NCBI GenBank assembly: GCA_029204225.1 | Contig: CM055102.1 | Coordinates: 319,501-383,500, forward strand | Length of the DNA stretch: 64,000 nt | Reading direction: 5' to 3' | Source: Diphasiastrum complanatum | Lineage: Eukaryota; Streptophyta; Lycopodiopsida; Lycopodiales; Lycopodiaceae | In this document: one piece after another, positions 35,673 to 49,022 of the stretch | Layout of the letters: every line of letters starts with the position of its first letter | Position numbering within the stretch: position 1 is the first letter of the stretch | Notes under the pieces: model-generated | What the model saw: only the letters and a program-made list of their open reading frames with translations | Told to the model about the DNA's origin: nothing | Database searches by the model: none | Translations under genes and position numbers: made by a program

Positions 35673-36890
35673 TATCAAGAAGATGCGACCACCCTTGAGC
35701 GTGATGCGTCTCTACAGACGCAAATTCTTGATCATCTGGTAACTCCGACGAAAATCAGATATTTGTTTAAAAAGGTTGAAACTTATAAAGTGGATTCCAA
35801 GGCCGCTTTGACAGATTCAAGGGTACGGCCTTAACTAAGTTGGCAAAGGCCAAAGCAACCATCAATGAATATGAAAAGACTGTCGCTGAGGTTTTGGCGT
35901 CTAACCCTCAGATCTAAGTTCCATTGATGCCACAATTCTCGACTCAACAACAAGAAATGGCAGGATTGGATATAGGTTTGGATTCAAGCATGGAACAGGG
36001 TGGAACCCCCAAAGTAGAAGAAATTCAGCCAGTTCCACAAGCAACGCAAATAGGTCCATCCACTTCAGGGACCAAACCATTGTTCAGAAGAACAATCAGC
36101 GTCGAGGACCAGATCCAAAGCTTCCTCGCGCAACATCCCCATGAGTCCTCGCGTGGTGGTTGGGTCATTAAGTTTAAGACCTCTGAAATTGAGGTCGGCA
36201 AGGAGTTGGATAAGCTACCTGCATTGGGAGAGCAGCCGGCCTAGAGAATTACAGTATTTGAGAAAACTTCGGAATCAATTAGGAGTTATGTGGCCAGCCC
36301 TCACCAGTTGCACGTAGATCCATACTACGTTTCAATGCCGCGAAGGAATAAGTGGAAAGATTTGGGATTGGCCATGGACAAAATTACCATCCATTTGCCA
36401 AACTGGCCAATCATCCACCAACCTTACAGTGGGAGATATTAGTGTATTTCCAGAGAGCTTTACAAGCATACCAGTGGGAGTATGTCCACTCTCCCGATCC
36501 AACAGTGAGGCAATCGGCGCTGTTCGCAAAAGATCTAACTCTACTGGCGTCCATTGCAACACGATGGGATGATTGCATTCCCACTTTGGTATTTGATCCG
36601 AATAAGCCAATGGTGTCAGATAGTGTTAAAGATTAGTTGCCAGTGGCAAGATTGTATTTCCGTGCTGCAATGATGGGAGGCTCCTAGGAATTTCGATTCA
36701 CAGCTTGGACGACCTCAAAGTGGATCGCCGAAGCCCATCATTGTTTTTTGCCGCACAACCTAGATTTCAACACTGCCCGACTCAATTTCATGGAGAAGAT
36801 GCAGTATCATTCAATGAAGATGCGACGTGATGCAAATAAAAGCCCACAGTAATTGCATCTTGCAGGTGTCGTGGGACCGCCACCAGTTTT
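35673..36890 (+). pseudogene. Gypsy extra 3' ORF (copy 2)
   Basis: DATTLERDASLQTQILDHL, then frame changes, LAKAKATINEYEKTVAEVL, MPQFSTQQQEMAGLD, SSRGGWVIKFKTSEIEVGKE and LDKLPALGEQ with a TAG at 36242, then VDPYYVSMPRRNKWKDLGLA and the same tail as copy 1, with further stops. Here the middle section (35924-36244) is open, showing the region missing or broken in copy 1. Ends at the purine stretch TTTTGGTGGGGATAC before LTR 3. Confidence 0.65.
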
Positions 36891-36901
36891 GGTGGGGATA
36901 C

Positions 36902-37676
36902 TGTTGGAGCGTTTGCGGATCCCGAGACAACCCTAACCCTAGTTAATAAGTGAGAGAGATTTGGCACCCTACGTGTGTAAGTCCAACCCGATGATCACAT
37001 AGTGATTTGATAATTAGGAAGTTAATAAAAGGAATTTAGGCCTTTTTGTGGGACTTTTAATGACATAGGCCTAAATGTCAAGTTAGTGAATATAGTTGGG
37101 ACTCCCACCAAAATTGGTTCAAATTCAAATTCAAATTGGTTCCCTCCAATTTTGAATGGGTTCCCACTCTTTTTTAAGTTTGAATAGCTAGAAATGGGCC
37201 TTGATGCTAAGGTCCTCATCTCTACTATAAATACTCGAGTTTGAAAATCATGTTCCATGTTTTCTTCAATACAAGCAGATTGGTTCTCTTATGAAGTGGA
37301 TAGGGAATGTCCTTGCTCTCTAACTCTTTTCCTCCATCTCTCATGCTTTTGTTGTGTTTGATAATTGTTGGATCTAAATATTATTGGATTGCATGTTCTT
37401 ATGCTTTTTGTGAGAGAGAAGGGGAGATAGAGAGAGTAAGCTATCTTCATTGTGGATCGTAGTGTTAATGGATGCATAGTGTTAATGGTTGTAGTGTTAA
37501 TGCTTAGGGTTAATGGATGTTAGAGATTTGATGTGGATCTTTCATTCATGTTGAAATCTGAGATATGTTATTGCTCTCATGGGAACGAATCTACGCGTGA
37601 CAACTAACTTCATCTCCTTGATGCTAGATTGATTAGATCTTGGGTTGAGGGTAGGCAAGGAAAGAAACCCACTACA
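36902..37676 (+). repeat. Gypsy LTR 3 (3')
   Basis: TGTTGGAGCGTTTGCGGATCCC to AACCCACTACA, 775 bp. No primer-binding site follows, and the 3' ORF precedes it, so it is a 3' LTR. Confidence 0.9.
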
Positions 37677-38740
37677 CTAGATTTTTCAATCAACTTCTAT
37701 CTCTGATCAGGTCTTTAAAATTCTATCGCTTGACCATAATCAAATTTTCTGACAAATCTGGTAAAACTAACCTTCATTTGATTGACAATAGGTATATCAG
37801 TTCATGATAATACTAGGGTAGAACTGGCAAACAATGGTTTTTTTGCAATTTGGCGAGGATTAAAATGATGTTTGAATGATCCAGATAGATCGAACTAAAA
37901 CATGATGAAATACTATATTTGGAAAACTCAGACAAATTGGCGAAGGATCAAGAGTGATACCAGTATTTTTGCAAAAAAGAGCACTTTTTTTTTTTGACAA
38001 AAATAGATCAATATGACAACTGACCTTGACTTAACGTTGTCCCAACTTACTGATTACCAAAAATAATATGTTAGACTGACTCTGACTCTGGCAAAGTTCA
38101 GACTAGGTTCCTCTCAAGGAACTGATATTTTTTGCAGAAATGTGTTAAATTTTGTACAAAAGGTTATCAACAACTAGTGGAATAGTCACTTTAGCCTTCT
38201 ATTTTTGGAATTAACCTCCCCGACCTAGCTATAGATAGATCTGGGTACAGTAGACCAGACAAAGATTGGTTTTTTGTTTTTTTTTGTAATTTTAGGGGTT
38301 TTTTTGGTGGTTTTAGTTCAGTTTCTGGAAATCGGCTAGGAAGTAACATTCGCCTTCAATCTGTAGCTTCTTTGCATCAAGGCGGTACCGTCTGTAAGTT
38401 GGCGAAGGTTAGTTGCAAAGGAACAGAAAGTTATCAAGACTGATGACAATTTTGTCCCTTTTGTCACCAAACTGGCAGAAATGAATTATTTTTATTGATT
38501 TCTTTGATTTCTTCAAATCCAAATGGATCTTAGGAAAGGTGATATGTCTGGCTTTCCCTACTCAACAAAAAAAATAGATTTCAAGCAAAAAAATCCACAC
38601 AAATCAAGCAAAAACTCTCCCAAATTAACCCAAAAATGCAATTTTAACCCTATTATGCCAAAACAAGAAGCCTAAATGCAAGCTAGCATCCATCCATGAA
38701 TCAAATACATGCTATAAAATGAAAAATTGGCGTAGCTCTC
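37677..38740 (-). other. Leader of an inverted gypsy copy
   Basis: No gene. In the minus direction it follows the primer-binding site at 38754. Contains TTCGCC-like words as in 27560-27790 and several long T or A runs. Confidence 0.4.
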
Positions 38741-38754
38741 CAACAACGGCGCCA
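38741..38754 (-). promoter_or_regulatory. Gypsy primer-binding site (minus strand)
   Basis: CAACAACGGCGCCA here is TGGCGCCGTTGTTG on the minus strand, four bases from the LTR end. Confidence 0.88.
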
Positions 38755-38758
38755 AAAT

Positions 38759-39520
<762 letters not shown>

Positions 39521-39689
39521 GAGCCTTCTCATGGCCACACAATTTGAAGCATTGTTTCTAATGACCTGTATAATCAATGATCAATCAATGTTTAAACCTG
39601 AGTGACAAGTCTTGAATCAATGTTTAAACTTGAGTGATGAGTCTTGAATCAAATTTCAATTATTGATTGATAATAATTCAAATTCAAAG

Positions 39690-40065
39690 TTCAAACCATG
39701 AACATTGATGTCCACGACATTCAACGGTAAACATTGACATTTGACAAGCAATTTGACCTCTCTGATATGGCCAAACATATACTCGCCCGTAATCACAATG
39801 CCTGAAACAGACACTTTGAACACTTAATCCATATTCCAAAAACCAGTGCACACTGCATAGTGCATGCTGCATACTGGGAATTTGGAATTTTGGAAACTTG
39901 AAAGGTATCTTACCTGCCTCATAAGTGTCAATGGCGTGAAGGAACATGGTGCCCATACAAGAAGAGACCATTATATTTACGACATGTCTCTTCCTTGTGT
40001 CGTCACCCCATCCATCAGAGATGATGGAACACCCATATGTATTATGTAGCCCAGGACTTCCTACA
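39690..40065 (-). pseudogene. hAT-type DUF659 transposase remnant
   Basis: Minus-strand exon (about 40063-39916) reads YGCSIISDGWGDDTRKRHVV, NIMVSSCMGTMFLHAIDTYE, the DUF659 signature (C-S-I-x-S-D-G-W), ending AGGCAG before a GTAAGA donor. After an intron with TTTCAG, ITGEYMFGHIREV at about 39800 fits the next block. The rest of the gene is not recognisable. Confidence 0.7.
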
Positions 40066-41700
40066 TTTTTAGTGTGTGGTTAAAGAATTATAGAAGGTTC
40101 AAGGAATGAAAAACAAGACAATGTTGAAACATCCAGACAAATTACGATACATACTAGTAATTAATTATTACATTATATGAGCCAAGTTGCAACTTGCAAT
40201 ACTCACGACTCACCTGATGGGCTCTAGTCTCTGCTCACTTCATTTCTCTCCTGAAGCAACTCTCTAGTCCTCGGCTACTCCATGCTAGGCACTCTCCACT
40301 CTGAACCAATCCAGAAAACAACGAACATTGCTTTCTCCCATTCAAGTGTCGTCGCTAAGTAGAAGGGGGCGTCGCATACAAATAAGAGCCTCCTGATAAC
40401 AATGCGGACAAAGTCCGTGTTCTCTTGCCTGTACGATGACACATAAAAGTCCCTGCCTTTGGGACGGACACATAGCCTAACCTTGGATGATGCACCTCCA
40501 CTACAGTGCCTGCACCTGCATCCACTAGTCCCTCAGGTGAGATCTTATCAACCAACGATGGGCCTATGAGGTCCTTGAGCTGAGGAAGAGGGCATGCCCG
40601 TAGGGGAGTCCGACTCTGAGGCTCTAAAAGTCATGTTCACAATGGACATCATGTGACATGATTCAGTGTCACTATTCAAACCTCACAAATCAAGAATCAA
40701 GAAATTGGAATTTGGAATGATGAATAAGGAATCAAGATTCACAATGTAATGTGCATAATGGGCCATGGCAAATTGCAATCATTGGCAAAGAGCAATTTTC
40801 AAAGGCAATTGTTTAATGAGTTATGATACTTGAGCAATCAATTATCATTTTTGCATATTACAATTAACATATTACGTAACAAGTTACAAGTTGACAGCTA
40901 ACAAGAACAATCAAATTTCAAATTTCAAAGTTCACCTGCTCTTGCATGTGCACCACGGGGACGGGGTGCATCGGCACCCTTTGCAGCTGCATCACTACCA
41001 GGTCTCGCCAACCAAATGTCTCATGGCTTCTATGTGCAAGCAACTATGTCATAGCCATGCATTGAATAGGTGTGCCGAAATCCAAACACTAGAAGTAGGC
41101 ATACAATTAGGTGCACAACTGAACTATACTCTGATCCTTGTTGAGCATCGTGGCTTGCATTTTCAATTGATGTAAGTACAGTTCAGGAGAGAACAAGTTC
41201 CCAAGAATCCACTGACAGGCTGTAGGATAAACTATACTACAACACTAACCTTACTGCCTGGCTGAATGTAACCAAGACTCTGATTGCCAAGAATGACCTA
41301 TAACAGATAGTAAGTAACGAAACAAGCAACGTGCCAAACCATATTGAATCTAAATAAGAATAAAACCTCATTGAATCTAAATAAGAATGAAACCTCATTG
41401 ATGAGAAATCAGTGAACAATATTGCCAAGTGGTAAGTGTCGACTGTGCATGGAATTGTCCATGTGTCAATGTTAGGAAGGGTCAGGGTTAAGGGGTGCTT
41501 GAGGATTGTGGATAAGTGAACCTAAAGAGAGGCATTCATCATCATAATCTCTGCAACAAAGGTTGGGAGGAGATGAGGCAACCAACTCCATTGTGTTTTA
41601 TGCTTGTTGATGCTACGCACTTACTGTGAATTTTATAAAGTTTGAGTTTAAGATCTATCTGTACATGCTTTACAACGACTTGTGTATGAGTGTAGTTCAA
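40066..41700. other. Unassigned region
   Basis: No gene supported. A 66-codon minus frame at 40355-40555 has no recognisable feature. Two adjacent AT-rich copies of a ~29-bp unit with GAATGAAACCTCATTGA occur near 41345-41402. An LTR probably ends just before 41716. Confidence 0.35.
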
Positions 41701-41715
41701 GGAGAGCCAAACATT

Positions 41716-41728
41716 TGGTATCAGAGCC
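41716..41728 (+). promoter_or_regulatory. Copia primer-binding site
   Basis: TGGTATCAGAGCC on the plus strand, 12 bases after TGTAGTTCAAGGAG-type LTR-end sequence. It marks the start of the degraded copia element that follows. Confidence 0.8.
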
Positions 41729-41889
41729 AAGAGTTGAGAAGAGGGCTATACAAATTTTCAGATTAAAGCCATCAAGACCATTGTTGATAAGTGGCTACGG
41801 AAGGTTCAAAATTTGTCACACCATCTACATCACCTCTTCCTTTGAGGAGTCTACCAAGGTGATATTGGCAAATAGTTAAAGATGGAGGG

Positions 41890-43030
41890 ATGATGGAAGA
41901 AGATGAATGTAGCAGGGAAGGTGCAAGGAAATCTTATAGGAAACCTATGCAACATGAGAGTCAGGAGACCAATTTTGCGCTTATGACATCTATCTTAGAG
42001 TCACACAAACCACAATCGTTCTATGAAGTCGAGAAGGTAAATGTATGGCAAAATGCCATGCAAGAGGAGTACGACTCCATTATGCAAAATGACACATGGG
42101 AGCTTGTGGACTTACTTGATGGGAAGCAATTTAGGTTACAAATGAATTTATAGGACTAAGTATTAGGCAAGGCAGAAAAGCTTAAGGCAAGACTTGTTGC
42201 AAAAGGTTTTACTCAATAGGAAGGGCTTGATTATGATAAGACGTTCGCTCCTGTTGCTAATATGACATCAATGAGAACTGTGTTGGCACAGTTGCAGCGT
42301 ATTTTCATTGGGACATTCAACAAATGGTTGTTAGAAGTGCCTTCCTCAATGGAGAATTGAAGTGGGAAAGCTTTGTACAGGTTAAAACAAGCACCCAAGG
42401 AATGGTACAATCATATTGATGATTACTTCACAAAGCATAACTTCGAGGGCTTGATATATTATTGCCTAAGATTAGAAGTTTGTGAGAAAACATTATACTC
42501 TTTTTATATCCCAAGATAAGTATGCAAATCACTTTATTTGAAGATTGAATATGCAAGATTGCGAGCCTATAACCACTCCCAATGTTGCAAGTAATAAGGC
42601 ATCCATGGCTGATGGGACACCGTTTGTAGATGAAGCATTGTATCGTCAATCGGTGGGCAACTTTATATACCTTACAAATACTAGACCAGACATTGCATGT
42701 GCAGTTGGTGTTGCAAGTCAATTCATGAGTAAACCTATAGAGGCACATCAGAAATCTGCCAAGCAGATTTTGAGGTACATATGGCATTGGTTACATGGAT
42801 GATCGAAACCTTCAATTGGAAGGTTATTTTGATGCGGATTGGGCAGGAGACAAGGATGATTGTAGATCGACAATAGGTTATTCATTTCATTTGACTCCTA
42901 AGTTTTGGAGCAGTTTCTTGGTGCAGCAAGAAAGAACCTACAATAGCATTGTCTTTGACAGAATCTGAGTACAGGGCAACTACGAGGGCCGCCTGTGAGA
43001 CTAGTGGCTCTAGGCACTTACATGGTTTTG
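41890..43030 (+). pseudogene. Copia RT-RNase H, heavily decayed
   Basis: MQEEYDSIMQNDTWELVDL (RT N-terminus, about 42060), KARLVAKGFTQ, a stop, EGLDYDKTFAPVANMTSMRT, LKQAPKEWYNHIDDYF, then in 42545-42802 QDCEPITTPNVASN, YRQSVGNFIYLTNTRPDIAC and HQKSAKQILRYI, with a broken RNase H to about 43010. The YVDD block is missing. Gag, protease and integrase were deleted, since the primer-binding site is only 170 bp upstream. Confidence 0.82.
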
Positions 43031-43082
43031 TGTTATGCATTTGTTGTGGAGGCAATTTTATTGTAAATACATTGTACCCCTC

Positions 43083-43222
43083 TTTGTAAGTTAAAATAAG
43101 TAAGTTCGAGTTGGGTCCAAGTCGCCATGTGGCATAAGACTCAAGTTGGTGACTTTGTAAGTTAAAATAAGTAAGTGCGAGTTGGGTCCAAGTGGCCATG
43201 TGGCATAAGACTCAAGTTGGTG
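43083..43222. repeat. ~70-bp tandem duplication
   Basis: CTTTGTAAGTTAAAATAAGTAAGT and the following ~45 bp, ending GGCATAAGACTCAAGTTGGTGA, appear twice with about three differences. Lies in probable LTR sequence downstream of the copia remnant. Confidence 0.9.
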
Positions 43223-43671
43223 ATCACACCTCAATAGTTTTTGTTTATGTAAAGGAGGATTCACCCTCAAGGAGGCCCAACACTCTCTCAATCAATCAAG
43301 CATTTGGAGTTCCTAATGGTGCTTAAAGCTTTCATCTTGTTGTGTCTTGTTACTAAGTTTAAGATACTTCTTAGATAGACCTGTATGTTCTTCACTAATG
43401 TATGTTCTTCACTAAGCTGACCTTCAGTTTAGGGATAAGGGTTTAGTACTATAGTCATTTCACGGTTTTGCAGATTGAAGCATGTTATTTTTATGTTGGT
43501 GCAGGCTATGGTGTAGGGGAATTTTCCTTGAGTGTAGAATTTAGGGAATCAGGGTTTTAGGGTATACTCATTTGATGGTTTTGTTATTTGTATGCTGGTG
43601 CAGGCAGGCCAGGGCATATGTAGGAGAAGAAGAGACTAGTTTGTGGAGAGTCTTTGGGTGGGGCAAGAGAG

Positions 43672-46600
43672 ATGGAAGTTGGCTTTTCGGAGACAATTGT
43701 GCCAAAGAAGCTACGAGGATCTGGAGTCATAGTGCAACAGTACGAGGACAGCGACGAAGACCTTGGTGCCAATAGCACTTCAAATTGCAGGCTGTGTTGG
43801 CGAATCACTGCATCCTCCTACATGGAGTACACTGGTTCTATGGACTCTGGAATAGCAACAGAGGTACATTACTTTGGGGTTTTCTTTTACTTAATGGCTG
43901 AGACTTAAGAACTGGGTGCAATGAGGAGCCTGCTACTTTCAATTGTTTGTTTGTGTGGTTTAGGATGATCTACTTGTTAAGAGATGTTTTTTACTAGGTA
44001 CATGGGGAGCTATTTCGAAGAGGTTTGAAAGTGTATGATTTCCATAGCAGCAGAGCTGAGGTAGTAGTTCTGCAGCGGGATGCTCTGGTGAAAGTTATTG
44101 GTACTATCTCAAAGACCTTAATAAGAACATTATTGTTGCTATCTTAGAGGACAAGTTTGCTGCAATGGCTGATTTGAGCACTTTGCATGGAATAACGTGC
44201 ATATTGATTTCTACCATGTATACTATGCCGCTGGAATAAGAATGTGTTATCAATGATATCAAACTCCAGTAAATGATAGAGAGAGTAAGAGTTTTTTATT
44301 ATGTCACGACTTAACAGAAACGATTGAAATGTTAATTTTGTAGTGAAGCCAAAGTTATCAAACGCCTGCAGATATTACTCCTACATTTCAATCAACGTCA
44401 TCTCATAGTTAAGTTACACCAGTAACTTTTCCTACTTGAAACCAAAGTCAATTGAGCTATGGGTCTTGGTGGTCAAAAGCTTAAGCTCACTCTATGATGC
44501 TAGGCTCATTTGCTAGTAGCACTTGTTAGTCATTTCTTTAAGATAATCAAAAGCTGGTAAATTGTCAGCAAGGTCCAAAAGGTTGTTGATAGATGGTTTT
44601 TCATGTAGGAGGTATTATTACCGGTCAGACGTGTGACTCCGAGAGGAAGATACCTGCTCAATGACTGTTCTGTAGGAGGCATGAATGTGCGTGGAATATC
44701 TCTAATAAATGCTATAATGGATGCTGAATACTGTAACAACATATGCAGCCTGATACCTTTGTAACAGGAGTTCGCTATGAATGAAATAGGAGGCTAAAAT
44801 GTACTGTAACACATATGGTCCAGTTCAGTAGCCAAACTGGTATTCTTGACTTCTCAAAAAGTTTTTTGAATGATTCGTATTGGAGCTCTGCCTCAAATAA
44901 GAACACGACTCAAAAGATAATGTAAATATTGTGAAACCACAAGAGCTCACAAGTAGACCATGAAAGACTGCCATGTAATGTAAAAAGGCTGAAATGACAA
45001 TCTGCTATGGAACAGTAGTTGGAATAAAAGCATGAACTTACTGAGCTAAGCTGAGCTAAGGTTTTCACCTAAATGAGGCCCCACTGTCCTATTTATATTA
45101 TCTGGAGAGGCCCAATAATGAAGATATCAATAATCAATAAATGATGGGTCCCAAGGGCCAATTGCACAAAGTTACAACTAAAAGAATTGGCCTTTAAGTA
45201 AATTATCATTCTAAATTTGATTGCTCATTGATTAGACCTTGCCTAGCATAGAAGTTCTGCAGCTTTTCTCATCCAGTTCCATTTTGTTTTTCTTTTGTAA
45301 AATTGCAGTTTGATTTCCATAGTACATTTGAGATGATTATATTAAGTGTAATTGCAGGATCTGCAAGAATAAAAGATTTGCACTCTGGAGCGAGTTTACT
45401 GTGTCAGGCTTTTGTAAGTCAGTATTCATGAGCTTTACACTTGAAGATAGGCAACACTATTGACTGTGATGTACTGCAATGTATGATCAATTACATTTCT
45501 CTTGGGACTTCTGTTTGTTTGTTTCCCTTATGACAGTGGGTACACTCTGTTCTCAAACTACGTTGATTTTTTGGTTTTGATAGTTCTCTACTATCTGCAT
45601 TCCCTTTTGTCATAACCATGTTTGGGCTCACTACAATATATTTGATAAAGGTTTATTGTGCAAATGGTTGTTACATTGACTTCCCATGTTTTGTTTTAGG
45701 TCTTATGAAAGTTGAATGGCATCTAGGACAGTTAATTTTTTCCCTATACCTGTCTATACTCCTGTTGGGCAATGTTACTAGCTTTGGTGCATAGTTTCTG
45801 ATTTTTTGTGACAGAAGTCATGCAAATATCCTCGTATCAGATATTGAGGCTTTGGTTGTTTCATGTTATCATCGCTAAACTCATTTTTTTGTTTCTTTGC
45901 TTTAAGTTGGGAATAAAAACTAACATGTTCTCATTTTAAATATTCAGACATGGGATTCATCATCCTGCACCTTGAGTCTTCAAGGAAAAGTATCCGTAGC
46001 ACTTGATTCCGACCTGAGAATTTTTTCGCCGAGGTTGACAATTAGCAATATTGCAGACTTTAGGAATGACCAAGTCATGGAAAGTGATCCATTTTTCAAG
46101 GAAGTTGTGAAAAGAGAGTGTGTTCAAGCTTGCTGTCCCAGTTACCTTTGTATGTTTGGCGGCCCTTGTAGTCTGCGGCTTAAGGTCCCCCAAACTGTTG
46201 TCAGTATGCTGAATGATGGTCGATCTTTCAGTCATAACTTCCTTGTACTGAAAGACATTATAACTGGAATAGGTTCAAATTTGTGGAGAATATGTGGCTT
46301 TATACGGAAAACAGTTTTCAATTATGGTAAACTTTCAGACAAGCAAACTAGTGCTGCCTTGCAATCCACGAGCTGGTTAAGCAAAGCTTCTAGAAATAAA
46401 GATGATAAGATGATTGAAGCCTTCATTCAAGCCGAAAGTGGTTTTGTCTTGGATATGCACAAAGGACTTGTTTCATCACCGGGGAGACTAAAAATCACCT
46501 TTCCCGAGAAAGATGCAACAGTGAGTGGTTTTCTTTTATGGGTTTTAAAAACTTTTACATTTCTCAAGTTTAGATTAACATGCTACTTGTCTCTTAGAGT

Positions 46601-47471
46601 ATGTATTGCCAAACAGCAACCCTGTAATAACCCTGAACCTTGAAAACCCTAGACAAAGTCAATCACAGGCTATTGCATCTTCATTACAGAAATTCTGTAG
46701 TTTCATGCTGTGTTCACTAAAGCAGCCCATTTTTCTTAGGTTGAAGCTGGTTATGCTGATGCTTTATTCAAAGAAGGAATATTTGTTCTGCATAAAGGAG
46801 TTTCTGCTCTAATGAAAACATACCATCTGAAAGCAGTAAAAGTCACTCTGTATGGCTGCAATTCTTTGGAGGATCATTCCAAACCCGAGTGGCTAAGCCG
46901 TTTTTTAAGACCTTTTTGTGGGCTGCGAGGTGATAAGTTAAAGAATGGTAGCTCTTATTCTAACAATCCTTCAAAAGGAGAAGGGATGCAAGAATATATC
47001 GATGGAAAAGAGGATATCATTGAAGCATTCAGGTCTAGGATGATTGAATTTTGTGTGGATATTCCAAAGATCTCATCAAGGAGGAAGGCTTTTCCAACAT
47101 ATGGAGACAGATATACAGTAGCAAGAAGCATAAATCGGACTTCTAAGATAATCATTGCACGGAGGCAAAACTGGCGCTTCTTTTCATGGAACTTTCAGCA
47201 ACTGTGTAGTAAAATAGTTACTGCTTTAAAAGCTTCAGTAGTTGTCAGATGCGATACACAACCAAGAGGGAAAAACTTCTTGGGAGTTGAAGTTGGGTTG
47301 ACGGAGTGGCTGGATGATCACAGTTGGAGAGACACCAGTGCTGAACTACCAAGAAATGTTTTTGACCAGAGATTTTCAATGGGCATTTGCACGATTCAAA
47401 ATGCCAAAGGTGAGCAACCCTTATTTTGTAGAGATAATACTCGTAGTCTACTTGTTGCAGAAACAATCTAA
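43672..47471 (+). CDS. Host gene of unknown function, six exons, 534 residues
   Basis: A phase-consistent model: exons 43672-43863, 43998-44100, 45358-45413, 45948-46520, 46740-47409 and 47461-47471, every intron GT-AG, TAA at 47469. All exons are open. The ATG at 43672 (MEVGFSETIVPKKL) follows a stop-containing leader; a start further upstream is possible. Early part: EDSDEDLGANSTSNC, HGELFRRGLKVYDFHSSRAE. Middle: SLQGKVSVALDSDLRIFSP, KRECVQACCPSYLCMFGGPC. Late: GYADALFKEGIFVLHKGV, SRMIEFCVDIPKISSRRKA and alternating polar/apolar strands to the end (SVVVRCDTQPRGKNFLGVEV). No transposon motif, signal peptide or clear membrane helix. I do not recognise the family; the strand-like C-terminus could suggest a beta-rich or barrel protein, weakly. 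Confidence 0.7.
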
Positions 47472-48070
47472 GAGAGCTTGTCCTTGGGATCCCTGGATCT
47501 GTGCTCCTTGTTTATATGGCTACTTTACTCATGTGCCAGAACAACCTTTATTTTTGGGAACCCTACCTAATGCATGGGTTTATGAGTGCCTATTAGGAAC
47601 TACACTAACCAATTTTTGGCTGGCTATAGAAATACTTTCCTTCAATTTTTCTACTGTCGCGGTATTTTTGGGACAAAAGCATATCTCAAGCTTGCCATGT
47701 GGGCATTTTCGTATCAAATCACTTTTTTTTTGTTTTTACGTGGAAAACAAGAATGTTGTGTACTTCAAAGGCCTTTTCATAATGATGGTTTTTTTTTGTT
47801 GAGAATATATGAAAATAAAATTTTCAAACTGAATATTATGATTGTGGACAATTGAATGCAAACTAATTTGTTATTTCCAAATGCTAACTGTAGTGGAACT
47901 ATGCAGTGGTTGACATTCTTTTTGTGTTCTATCTCAATGATGGAACTTTTCTTTAAATTGTGTGCATGTATAGAGATATGACGATTCAATAACTTATATG
48001 AAATGATTTCGTGAATGCAAAAGATAATCTTCATTTGATGATAGTTGTTTGCCATGTGTTGATTCTCTTA
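47472..48070. other. Downstream flank of the host gene
   Basis: AT-rich, no gene. Expected to contain the 3' UTR and polyadenylation signals; candidate AATAAA-like words occur near 47812 (GAAAATAAAA). Confidence 0.4.
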
Positions 48071-48080
48071 TACGGAGCTA

Positions 48081-49022
48081 ATGACATTAATCAATATACC
48101 TATTGTGATAGTTCCCAAGAAGAAGACATGTAAAATAAGGGTGTGTCAAGATTTTAGAAAGTTAAATGCTACCACAGCGAAAGACTATCATCCATTACCA
48201 TATACAGACATGATCCTAGACCAAGTAGCTGGACACGAAAGATACAGTTTTTTAGACGATTTTTCTGGTTACAATCAAGTCTTCATTAAGGACGAAGATA
48301 GATTAAAAACATTTTTTACCACTTATTGGGAGACGTACACTTATACGCGTATGCCCTTCGGTCTGTGTAATGTGCCTGCTACATTTCAGCGCATGATGAC
48401 AAACATCTTTCAAATTTTTTTGAGGAAATTCTTAGAAATCTTTATGGATGACTTCCGTGTTTACTCATCCACTAAAGATCATTTAGATGCATTAGAAAAG
48501 ACTTTAATTCGATGTCAAGAGACATCTTTAAAATTGCATCCGTCCAAATGCTATTTTGGCATGAGGGAAGGCATTTTGTTAGGCCACAAAATTTCGAAGG
48601 ATGGCATTCAAGTCGATATCTAAAAAGTTAAAATGATTTTAGAATTGGATGAGCCAACTAATCTACGCGAGCTTAGGGGATTTTTTGGCCATGTAGGATA
48701 CTATCGTAGGATAATAAAAGAGTATGCTATAGTAGTAACTCCTTTAACATGATTATTAAGAAATCTGTTGAATATCACTGGTCACAAGGTCACCAACACA
48801 CTTTTGAAAAATTAAACAAGTCCCTAGTAGAAGCAACTGGAGTTAGACCTCTAGATTGGACTAAGAAATTTTACGTATATGTAGACACTTCATCATTTGC
48901 AATCGGTGTAGTGCTTAGCCAAAAGGATGATCAAAAAATTGATTATCCAATTTATTATGTTGGTAGACAATTAGCAACATCCGAAAAAAATTATTTCGCT
49001 ACAGAGCGAGAGGCATTAGGCA
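48081..49022 (+). pseudogene. Gypsy RT-RNase H fragment
   Basis: RT: IPIVIVPKKKTCKIRVCQDF, RKLNATTAKDYHPLP, FLDDFSGYNQ, MPFGLCNVPATFQRMM, active-site FMDDF and SLKLHPSKCYFGMREG, with a stop at 48621 after DGIQVDI. Then LRGFFGHVGYYRRIIKEYA, and after a frame change RNase H VDTSSFAIGVVLSQ and ATEREALGMI. Cut at about 49022 by a copia LTR. The start is also truncated: no protease or gag. Confidence 0.88.

Noticed and set aside
40355-40555. 66-codon minus-strand frame as a gene
   Set aside because: No motif, no splice context linking it to the DUF659 exon, and length compatible with chance.
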